From assembly GCA_013398275.1 (NCBI GenBank), contig VZSE01003113.1:446204-510203 (forward strand): DNA of 64,000 bases, given 5' to 3'. A program made the position numbers and the translations under genes. Numbering within the stretch: the first letter of the stretch is position 1; every line of letters begins with the position of its first letter. Source of the DNA: Promerops cafer. Taxonomy: Eukaryota; Chordata; Aves; Passeriformes; Nectariniidae. Positions 10,040 through 20,990 of the stretch are shown piece after piece. The notes under the pieces were generated by a model. It was not told the DNA's origin. It did no database searches and was given only the letters and a program-made list of their open reading frames with translations.

Positions 10040-13000
10040 GTTATTTGGGATGGCAGCATCCCTTGCTGCACTATGTTTGGGTGATCTCACATCTTGACCA
10101 CGTTCACGTCTTGCCATGAGACCATTACACTTTGTCAAGTTTCTCTTCTTGTCTGATAAAGCAGTTAGGGCTCTGTGTGACAGACACTTGCACTTTTCAA
10201 ATATAAATCTCAGGTAGGGCTCTGCATGCACAGGCTGTTTTCCTCATTAAGGCCTTCAGTTACTGCTCTTTACCTAAATCCAAGCTGGGCTGTAAAAGGC
10301 TGAATCGATGCAACACATTCACTTCTGATGATGTCAAGGAGCCACTATACCCATCTAACAGAGGAGCTGATCTGCTAGCCAGTAAATTTGGGACGACAAG
10401 CAAAGTTTATCAAGTTAAACCAGATACCATCAGCAGCCTTCAGTTCTGCAAAAATGCTCTAGTTCTTCAAAAAGCTATTACTGAGATGTGTAAGGAAAAC
10501 ATGAGATCTGAGCCGCTTCCTGCTCCAGCCTTCTTCAGTTGGCACCTCTTCCCACAATCAGGACAAGAGCCCAATGTGGAAGCATGTTTCTGAAATGATT
10601 TCAAGGATGAGATTTGGTGTCTTTTCTGCCTACATGTGTCCTCAGCAGGAAAACTGCAGAGCAGCAGAAGAGGGAAGATGAGAGCTACTGTGGGACAGAA
10701 AATGAATCTTCTGTAGATCTGTCCATCCACGTGTGTCTGTCTGGGCCCCATCCTCCGGCCCTGCTGTGATCCATATTTCAAAGGGGCCATGATTCCTTCT
10801 CAAATTACTGCTGCTGGCAGAACAGCAGAGCTGGCAAGCGAGCTTTCAGGAATGTCTTTATCCTTCACGATCCATATGAAATACGTCCAAGTAGTAATAT
10901 TTTTGGAGAGCCAGATACACAGATTTTGCAAAGGTTGGGAGCAGCAAAGCACACTATTAATAAAACAGTCACACTGCTCTTGGTTTTGGTCTTATTGTGA
11001 TAATTATAAGCAGAAGTTTTCTTTTGTCTGGTCAAAGATTCTGCTGCTTCAAATTTAGAGCTGTCAGAGACAGCTGAACAAGAGGGCTTCGTTCAATGGA
11101 TGGCATTATCTGCTTCAGTGAGTGCCATCTTTCTGCTTTGGTAAGATCAGAGGAAGAATAAAGAGGAGCTTGTCTGAGGACCCACTCTCCCATCCACTAT
11201 TAACACTACTGTAGCCTACCACTGCTGTCTTGGCTTAGAGAAAAAATTGATTCTTTGGATATATATAAGCATATCCATCACTGTATACAATGATGAAAGC
11301 TAGAACTACTTTAATTGTCATTTTTTTTATTAATGCTGACTTATTTTACTGTGGTACCTTCAACAGGGAGAAAAAAAGGACATACTCTCAAAATACTGGG
11401 AATTAGATACAAAGAAGAAGCTGCTCATAATTGTCTTTTTTTATGCTCAGTCAAACATGAAAAAAAGTGCCTTCTGGCAGCATGAAACTGCCTAGGAGTG
11501 GGGATTTTGTTCTGATAGTCAATAATTTTCTCTTCACATTTTCAACTGCTAAGTCTCAACAGCTACCATTAAGAATTAAAGTCTTGATGCTCCAGAGGCC
11601 AAAGCACCCACCATTTCACCTCATTTGTAATTTAACAGATTTATCATTTACACTATGATGTGTCTTTTAAAGGAAATCCCAGTGGAATTAACCAATACTC
11701 AATTTCAGGTGCAGGAGGAAAATGTGTAGTGGAGCCTATTTATGCTAGAGACAGACTTGTGCCTGGGTACACTGCAGTGAATATTGCTGAAAAGGGCAGC
11801 TTTTCTGCAAAGTTCTGTTATATCCCCTCAGCAGGAAACAATTATCTGTAATACCAATTTCCCACAGAATTTTGCAAATCCTTCCCTACAGGGATTTCAC
11901 CTTTCTTTGTTTCCCCTGCGCAGCAGAGAAAGTCTGACTGCAGTGATACAAAATCAGATCTGACTCATTTTTATTTTCAGCCTCTGGCAGCTGAAGGGAA
12001 TAATCTCATTTTTGACTAGAAGGAGATGAACAAACAGGGCAAAGGCTGGTGATCTGAATCCCAAGAGGACCTCCAGCAGTGCCTTCCCACTACGTCCATT
12101 TTGTGATGAGATGCCCAAAAGGAGGGGTGGAGGATGCAGTGGTGTGGTCCCTGCTCTGGGGGCACTCATGCCTTGGAAGGAGAAGGGGTCCAAATCCAGG
12201 CATGCCAGGGCCACAAAACATCTGTGGGAAGGGGCACGGTCATAACCAGTGCCCACCTGGAGACAGCCCTTGCAACACTGCTGTCACCCCATGTGTTGTC
12301 TGAAGTCCATGAAATCCCCATGTCAGAGCCTGTGGCTGCCTTGGACCACTTCTCTTTCAGCTGCAGCATAGTGGTGTTACGAGGAGGATTACAGCCATGG
12401 TAACCAGGAGTCACATTTTCAGCAGTTTTCTGCATTTTTTGTCTTTGTCCATGTTCCCTCTTCTGAAATAAGATATCTCCCTGCACAGCTTCCTGACAGT
12501 GTGGGCACAGCCCTGCCTGTGCAAGCTGTCCTAGAACCAACCCACGGCACATGGGAGGAGTCTGCCTTTTTCTCCCACCCTGGAAAGAAACTCTGAGCTC
12601 AGTGTGGGGGTGCTCAGACTCAATACTGGGCAGGACATGCCCAGGGAAAGAGGATGTGTGGGGTTCACTGGGGAGGTGGGCATCCAGAGCAGGAATGCTC
12701 TCCTCAAGCAGTTCAGCATTCTTAGAGATACTGTATAGGAAGATTTCCTTGTATAATCCACGTTGTTGCACCTCTGTGGACATTTTGAGAGGGCCTTGGC
12801 TATGTGGTTAGGGATACAGATATGCTGAGCCTGGGACAGTCCATTTTCCTGTCCCCAGAGTCTGGAAGCCCAGCAGCAGTGGGGCCTGGCCCGCTGACTG
12901 ACAGGGACAAGTAACAGCTTGGATTATTTAGCTGCATTTCCCACCAAGAGGAGGCTTGTGACATTGTGCTGTCAATCCATCTGCACCAGGCAGTCTGTGG

Positions 13001-16000
13001 CTCTGCTATAGCCAGAGGTGTTCCCAGGCCATGAGGTCCCCATGGGTTTGGGACACATGAGGAGCTGGCTCTGTCCCAGCACCAGCTGCCCCTTGGCCAG
13101 GCGAGCGCTGGCTGCTGGCAGGGCAGGGGGGGCTCAAGACAACGGCTGAGGCAGCACCAAAGACCAGACCCTGCAGGAAACCAATCTGACAGGCTCCCAG
13201 AAAGCCACTCCGTCACTCTTTGTCCCTCTTCATCCCCAGCTGTTTATTAACTCCAGCTCAGCTGACCTGACATTCAGGTAAGCCAAATCTGATTTTCCGG
13301 CTGAGGGAGCCCTCAGATCTTCACCGTTTCCAAACAGATTCCATCAAGGAAAGCAGCATGCCCAGCTGCTGGCTAGAGGAAACTCAGACCTTTGCAAAGC
13401 TCTGGCTGAGAAACAGGGAGGAGAAGGAGCACAGGAGCAGCCCTGGATACAGCACATGGCTGAGGGTCTGACCTGGGATGTCCCATCAGAGCCCGTGCGT
13501 GGCCCAGGGTGCAGCTCCTCCCCTGTAGGGCAGGCACGGGGGGATGTTCATCCCTCTCCAAAATGCAGAGTGCACCAGTGATGTTGGTGTTGAGGTCCTG
13601 GGGCCACTCTGGTGAACTGGTTCGGTAAGGCAGGAAAGGCAGGGGTGGCCCAGCCTTTGGGGGTACAACAGAGATGGACAAACAAAGTGAAGAGACCCCC
13701 AAAATATAAAGAACACCCTTTCATATTTTTTTAATTGTTATGTACCTGGTACTAAAGATGGACAAGTGAAATTCAAATTTCTTAAGGTATTCTGTTTTTC
13801 AAAAACTGTAGACCTAAATTACAGCTGTCTTTTTAAAATATACTGCAAAATACTTGTTCAAAAGCTACCTTTTTGTGCAACAAGTGACTTAAAGAAAAAC
13901 AGTGACAAAATTCTAGCTCTGGGAAGAAAATTTTTAAGTCACAAAAGTCTGAGTAGCTCTGCTCTCCACTGCAGATGCTTTCAGACCTGCTCAAAGAATG
14001 TGCATGTGCATATGGAGCTGTGATTTGCCATTCTTTGGGATGTCTTTGTTGTTGGCCTTGAAGCTGCAGGAGAGCTGCCTTGTTTCCACGGCAGAAGTGA
14101 GAACAGAGTAGGCTGCCATTGTCCAAGAGGTGCGAGTACTTCTCTGGAGACACACAAACCCACAGCACATAAATTTAAATCTATGGAGCAATTCTGCAGG
14201 CTTGTTAATATAATCTGATATTCAGACCTGATCATCCATTTTTTATTCATGGTCTTTTTACTTGTTAGACTTCTCTAGCAGTCTTTAATAACAAAAATTT
14301 CCTTTCCCTCTTGAGACCTCAGATAAATGGGGTAAAAATGTCATTTGCATGATAATCAAGGTCTCCTTAAAGAAAAGGGTAGGATCTGGATGAATTAGCT
14401 ACAACTTGGCAAGAGTGGGAAAATCCATCAGAAGTCTGTCTTCTTAATTCCAGAGTCCAGGTGATCACAATGTCACTTTTGTAGACGCCGGGAGTGCAGC
14501 AGCCAAGTGAAGATGGCCCACCTTGCTCTTCTTGCCCTCACTCTTCTGAAGTCTGTAAAAGGGGTTGGTGGCACCAGATCTCAGCATCTTTGTGAAGGAT
14601 TTCTATTTTTCAGTCTCAGGGTTTAGTTGTTATTTGAATTTGAACATTTTTCATTCAGTTGTAGCATAGTTGCGATGTCCCATGACATGCCACAACATTT
14701 ACAAAAATCAATAAGAGTCCAAGTCTTTTGTTGACTCAGAACACTCCTGGCTGTTTCCGAGTTCCATGGGAGAAGCAGGGATCACAGCCTTCCTCCACGA
14801 CACATCCTTGAGGAGGATGTAATTACTGAGTTGGGTTTTCTGCTGGGCGTGCTCTGACTGACAGCCGGAGCCAACCCAACCTATGACAGCTTCATAATAG
14901 TGGAATCTTATCTGCCAGCAGTGCCAATAAAAATAAATCACCTACTTTCCTCATGCTCTGACTAGATGAAAACAGAGTCATCAATGGTCTTGTGTACTTC
15001 TACACTAACTCAACACCCACAGCATTCCTTTTTTAAAATCAAATTGCAGGATTTGAGAAGGCTACTATGTACTGGAGTACAGAGAGCCGAGGTTCAGTGT
15101 GTATGAATTTTGAGGCTACAATACATTCATTGTTTGTTTAAATACTGTTTTTTCAAATTAGGTTTGCATGTATGAGTGTAATGTTCTCATTGACTAGAGC
15201 AATGCACAATAGACCACCCACAATTTGGGAGGGTGCCACGAATTTGTCCCTCTGTGGGCAGACACCACTTAGTTTTTCATCCCCATTCTGTCAATATATC
15301 TTCAGCCTGGCCTTACTTGTTCCTTCTAGATGAGCTGGAAGCATATGTGGATCACATAGTTTTCTGTGGTGACCTCATATACAGCAAAAAGATGATTTTA
15401 AATTGAAAGTCCTCAAAGCCTGTAGAGTTGAGACCTGTACCGCTGATCCAAAATTCAGCTTTAGCATTTCCCACTCATTCAGTGTGGGAGTAAATCAAAA
15501 TTTATTCCTCTGAAGTCAGAGATTTACATAATTTTAAGGCAGGGATGAGTGAACATACCTCATCTTTCAAGGGCAAGCCACATAGCAGGTTAATTTTTTT
15601 ATGATGTACTGGGATCTCAGCTGCTTTGCTGTAGTTTTGTCATCATCCCTATTACCAGTCCTCCTACATTCATAAAAAAGTAAGTGAGCAGGCAGCCAAA
15701 TACGATGCACTGGGTGGAGGAATCGCTTCCTCTCATGTTGCATTGAGATAAAATTACATAACTCAAAGGCACCAAGGGCACAACCCCTGGTTGTATTTCC
15801 ATCTGGAACACATGTCCTTGCCCCTTCCCCCAGCACTTGTAGGGGAGATGCTTGGACAGGTTGTTATTTATGTCGGCACAAACTGGTGGTACCAGGCACA
15901 TCTCTGTGGCGGTGGAGGAAAGCATTAGCTCCAGCATCACTGTGAAGCATATGTATGTGATGAGATAATAGGCATCTGGCAGTGAGTAGCTACTGGAGCT

Positions 16001-17219
16001 CTGTAAATCCCCTGGCTGTAGTTTTGTGCAGAAAAGCTGCCTCCAGCACAGTATATGACTGTATAGGCTGGAGTAACAAATTAAAGATTGTGCTGGTCCT
16101 TACAAAGCACAGAGCTGTGTAATGCTGCTTTTGGATCCCCAGCTTGGCCCTTGTTCCCAGACGTCCCCAAGGACACTGTTTCCTGAAGAGAGAGACAGGG
16201 TGTCTCAGATGTCTCAGGACTTGCTTGTAAATCTCTAGGGTTTGCTTGGCTGCCTCACATCCCAGGATTTTAGCTGGGCCAAGCAGCTCAGCATCTGCCC
16301 TCAGGCTGTGTATCCCGAGACCCTGCACATGATGCCTGCATGAGTCTTCCCCCTGGAGAGCCCACAGCCACAGCCCAGACACCCCACACCACAGCCCCAT
16401 CACACATTGCTGCCAGCACCTCACTGTCCAGGACGTGCCCACCATGTTTTGGGCCTGAACAGATGTGAATGCCACATTTCCCACTTCTGGGACAGGTGAG
16501 ATGGGTGTTCAGGTCCCTGTTCCAGGTGCAGGCTGTGCATTGCATCCAACTACTGTTTGGGATACGCACCCTAAACCCCTGTGTTACTAACTCAAAGTTA
16601 ATGTGTAGTTATTCTTATTCCAAACAATGAGATTATAAACACCATTAATATTCACCACTAGTGAGAAGCCTGAGAGAGGCAAACTCACTGTGGAACATAC
16701 AGCACATTGAATACCGTGATGGGTCATTGCCAGCACAAGATCCCTTGGGATGGGTGCCGGACAAAATTCAACTCTCTCTTGCATTGCCCTACAGCTAAAC
16801 TGACTTCAGTTTGCATCCCCATGTGGTGAATTGGTGGGATATTTAATCTCCAGTACCAAGAACAGGAATTAAGTGTCTGATTCCAGTGCATGATATTCTG
16901 CAAACATCTATTTGAGTAGCCAGGTCTGAGTAAAAGAAGAGAAATCAAACAGAGGGATATGGAAAAATCTTTTTATGCCTATAAAAGGATCACTTCAAAA
17001 CCACAGGATTTTGTATAGGAACCTTTTTCCTTAAATAGTAGAAACAGTCACTGGGTACATTCCATCAGTGTAAAAAATGGGGGTTAGAAAAGAGCTGCTG
17101 TGTACAGCAGCGGTTTCCTCTCCTTCCATCTCTTCCTTTCCTCCCCCCACCACACATGTACCTTGTCTTATCCCCTGAAACTGTGCTTGTAAAAAAACAT
17201 GAAAACAGTATAATGGCTA
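10040..17219. other. Noncoding, nothing recognised
   Basis: The largest open frame is 205 codons on the minus strand (12783-12166, ATG start), in locally GC-rich DNA. It has no recognisable domain, signal peptide or repeat, and no homologous family came to mind. A 37-codon frame at 14513-14626 (+) has a hydrophobic start but no further support. No repeat family was recognised in this 7.2 kb. Confidence 0.45.
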
Positions 17220-17277
17220 GATATATATTTATACACATAGATATAATCAAACCCATACCCATATATATATGTATATG
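17220..17277. repeat. AT-rich, TA-dinucleotide-rich tract
   Basis: The tract is rich in TATATA and ATACCCATA steps, including an eight-to-ten base TA run near 17260-17272. It is simple-sequence-like and diverged, with no coding content. Confidence 0.6.
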
Positions 17278-17482
17278 CGGTGTACCTAAAGAGGAACTGC
17301 ATGGTAGGATTTTTCTGCATTCTTCATGAAACAGCTTTCCCACAAAGATGAACAAAACTTGGCAGTAAATTTTGCTGGGTATCTAAAATGCCAGCTCAGG
17401 CTCCTCCTGCCGGTTCACACCTGCAGCCTCCTCCTGCCACCAGCAGCCAGAGGCAGGACTATAAAACCCAGAGCTCTTTGGC

Positions 17483-17570
17483 AATGGGCCAAATCCTGCC
17501 AGGCAAAACCCTGCTGACATCACGGGGATTAGATGGGTGGCTAATCAGGAGAGCGGGATTTGCGTCAATC
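17483..17570. repeat. Possible ancient amniote repeat (GGGCCAAATCCTGC motif)
   Basis: GGGCCAAATCCTGC, then CAGGCAAAACCCTGCTGACATCACGGGGATT, and later GGGATTTGCGTCAA, recall an old repeat widespread in sauropsids in which 'gccaaatcctgc', 'ggcaaaactcccactgac' and 'aatggga' blocks occur in this order. I cannot name the family with certainty, and the match was made by eye only. Confidence 0.35.
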
Positions 17571-18044
17571 TTTTACTTAGGATGCAATGCTGAATCCCCC
17601 AGTGGTCAGTGGGGGTGGTCTGGGGAGGGTCTGTGAAGGCACCTGGTGTCCTTGGGGGTGAGCTGCTCTGGGGGTGGCACTGGGCTTTGGGGTATCCTGT
17701 GTGTGCTGCCGTGGGAAGGAGCAGGAATGTGGGAATGGCTCTCCCAGGGCACGGGACTCCAGCGCCACTTGGAACAAGGGCCCTTCCCCTGCCCTTTCCA
17801 TCTCGAGTGTCCCAGGCTAGCAGAGGACAGGAGGGGAGAGAAGATTTCTCTGACTCTGGGGTTCATTGGCCCCTTTGTCTCAGAGTGGGTTGGGGAACGT
17901 AGTCAAAACATTTCCATCTCCAAACTGGAGACAGGCTGAGACTGTGTAGAGACTGAAACCTTTTTGGAGGGATTTTTGAAAAAACAGGGTAGTGTCTTTA
18001 GTACTCTGTAAGAAGGGTCTTGTGTTCACAATGATATGATGAAA
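17571..18044. other. GC-rich noncoding stretch
   Basis: Roughly 17600-17830 is locally GC-rich, which keeps all frames open for 74-97 codons, but CpG is low and no protein similarity was recognised. Confidence 0.4.
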
Positions 18045-18475
18045 ATTTCATGCAAAGGGTCCCCAGGGACTCAGGCTGGGTCCAGTCCATCATTCCATCC
18101 CATGCCTAGGTGAATCCTTATAGATGTCTGGATAACCTGTAATGAAAAACCTTTAATAACAGAACCTCCACAGTCTCCTGAGACAAAGTATTTCAGTGTT
18201 TTACTACACTTACTATTAAAAACATTCCTTAAATCTCTGTTAAGTCTTTCTTAACTCCCTCCCAGTACACACCCTGACTGAAATTTTAGCATGTGGCTGA
18301 TATCTACAACAGGGACAGAGACCAGTTTATTCATTTTCTTGTTGATCAGCTCTTTATGTGCTTGGAAACATTTTTTTCTCTCTTTAGATTTCTGTTCTTC
18401 AGCCAAACCCAGTTTCTTTAGCCTACCTTCCTGCACATACTCATATACACCTTTTTTGAGGAATACCATCTCCTC
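18045..18475 (-). repeat. Ancient CR1/L3-type LINE 3' relic
   Basis: Read on the minus strand this matches, in order, the 3' portion of CR1-clade LINEs. On the plus strand the blocks are a TCCAGTCCATCATTCC-like block, ACCTCCACAGTCTCCTGAGACAAAGTATTTCAGTGTTTTAC (compare 'cctccacagcctccttgggcagcctattccagtg'), and later CTTCAGCCAAACCCAGTTTCTTTAGCCTACC (compare 'ctccagactaaacaagcccagttctttcagcctttcc'). Divergence is high and indels are many, so it is much older than the CR1 tails elsewhere in the window. No open reading frame of the LINE survives. Confidence 0.6.
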
Positions 18476-20934
18476 CTATAAGCAAAATCTTTAGGTGAAG
18501 TCTCACACTAGCAAGGAGAGCTGAACTGAGGGAAGAGTCTCACAGGCTGTGTTTCTATCGGTGTAGTTTACAGTGATGTTTGGGGTTTTGTTTGCAACAG
18601 CATGACCTTATAGGTACACATTATAGGCAGCCCATGACCCATCCCAACCCGTGGGCCTTTGGGGCTGACCAGCAGCCCAGTGCCAGCCTGTCTCAGGAGA
18701 AAGCTGTGCAGTCATCCCTCCCAAACTGCATCTTTGGGGTTTTCAATCCCTATCTCCAATTGTCATTCCAGCTAGCTACAATCAGCACAACACCTGCCAT
18801 AGCTAATTTTCACATTGCCTAAGCTGTCACTGAACACGTTGGTTAGTTCTGTTGCTAGTTCTGGGATGAAGGGAGACCCCCACAGTCCCGTTCCAGGCAC
18901 TCCCTTAGTCAGCAGGAAAGTATTGACACCTTTCACATACAACTTTTTAGTGGCTTCACCCTTCCCACAACAGTTTCACTCAAAATTCTCATTTCTGCTC
19001 ATTTTTGCTGCTGGCTTATGAAGGGGCTGACACCGTCATGGTTGCTAGAAACCAGGAGGGAAGCGTGCTGTGGTGGGAGTGCACACACGTACTCCCGCTC
19101 CGTGTACTGATCTAGAAAACACCTCCTGAACATTTTTTAATGTGACCTGGCAGCAGACCAGGGTAAATGGCATGTTCTTTTTCCAGTGCTTTGGCCCAAA
19201 GTGTGTTTCAGAGGCTTAAAAGAATAGTCAGTCAATTAAATGTGATAAACGAGGCCATTTGTCACCAGCATTTTCTCTTTTCTTTAAAGTATAAAACGAG
19301 ATAATGAGCAGGGCTTGAAGAAATCCTTTGTGGAGTTGGAAGCCAAGGTCACATGATATACAGAAAGGATTTTCTGCCTCTCCCATCATGAGAATGTGAT
19401 CTGACAATACTCCCCCTCATGACACAGAAATCAGAGACAATGTTAAGAGAGAGGGGAAAAAAATCACTAATGGTTGAAAAAACAGTGACATGTTGCAATG
19501 AAGATAGAAAAAGAAATGCACTTATTTAAGGGCAAATTTGCCCCCACTGCAAACTTCCTGCTGTAGGTGCTGGTCAACACTAACACAGAGACAGCTGCCC
19601 AGTACCTTCATCTTACAGCAAAGCCTCGAGCAGCAGCGTTACCAACACATCACCTACTCAGAAGAGAGCAGGGTACGTATCCAGGGCTGGCAGTTTGGTG
19701 GAACTGATGGATCACCCGTTGCCCCAGTAGAAGGGAAGGGACAGAGCTGAGGTGGAACTCAGCTATGGGAACTGTGGGGTCCTGCATAGTGTGAGTCCCA
19801 GGGCCTTGGGGCTCCAGGTGGAGGGAGGGTATTCCTCCTGTAATGCCCACAGGCACATCCAGCACACTGGGACACCCCACTCAGTGACAACCACGTAAGC
19901 AATGCCACACAGGTATGTGTGGCATACAGCCCCCAGAGTCGTGGCTCTTTGGCAGCGTCTGCATTAGTGCAGGTTCATATTTGTGGCTGGAGGCTAGAGC
20001 TGGATATGAATTCAGAGCTGGAGTGTCTCCAGCTCTCTTTTGAAAAATAACACCTTTCTTTCTGGCAGGTTACCAGAATGTGTTTCCTTCTGTGTGTTGT
20101 TCTTTTCTATCATGTGTGTCTAGGAATTAGGAAACATTTACTCCAATGTGTGAAACCTCTCTGCACCTGTGGGACATGAACATATTGACTGTACTGAGAG
20201 CATTTCATGCTGCCCTGTATGCCACCAGGTCGGTGTTACCTCTGCGCCCTTTTCCCATCTCCCCTCCACATGCACCCACTTGTGCAAGAAATTACTCTTT
20301 TTTTTTTTTCCTTTTTCTTAACCTGTTTTCTCAATCAATCATCAGTTTATACTGAATATATTTAGGCAGGAGCACCAGTAAGTATGGTTGTGCACAAACA
20401 GGAATGGATATTTAAGGAGTTTAGAACCACTGACAGTTGGTCTCTACAACCTATGTTTTATTTATGTCTGCACTGTGCTGTCTTGGCAGCATTTGATTTA
20501 GCCCTGGGATGAAACCCCTGAGTTTTTGCAAACATGGACAGCCTCACACATGCCTCTGACATTAAATAAGTGATACACATAGTGCAAAGAAACACATATT
20601 TTAACAAAACTACCCAGATGCACCAGCAATGGGAGGTGTTGAAGTATCTCGAAAGACTAAGAATTAAAATCTTGTTAGAGAAAATGCAGGCCAGGAGGTG
20701 CCAGTCAGGTACCAAACAAGTAAATGCCAAACACACAGTTGAGTCACTGATTCAGCACCAGGTTAGACTCATGTCCATGAGTTTTCATCTGATAATGGAC
20801 TTTGTGCCTGGTCTTTGGCAGGGGGCTCTGCAAATGAGTGCCCTCCTCAGCACCCCAGTGACCCAACAGCAGCAGCCTCCAGCCAGCTTAACCCGGCTGA
20901 AGCTTTGCTACATCGTAGTGGCTGCCACAGCTGG
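18476..20934. other. Noncoding, nothing recognised
   Basis: No exon was recognised. A pyrimidine tract (T-rich, about 20297-20318) is present. The stretch 19215-19310 is AT-rich with several homeodomain-type cores and could be regulatory, but this is not testable here. Confidence 0.4.
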
Positions 20935-20990
20935 GTTCAGTGATCTTTGGGGGTCCCTTCCAACTCCACATATTCTATGATTCTATGATT
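20935..20990 (+). repeat. CR1 LINE, 3' tail only
   Basis: The sequence GTGATCTTTGGGGGTCCCTTCCAACTCCA leads into TATTCTATGATTCTATGATT, the diagnostic 3' end of avian CR1 elements with its short (ATTCTATG) repeat. Only about 55-60 bp are recognisable, typical of strongly 5'-truncated copies. A nearby 136-codon frame (20570-20980) runs into this tail and is not a gene. Confidence 0.85.
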
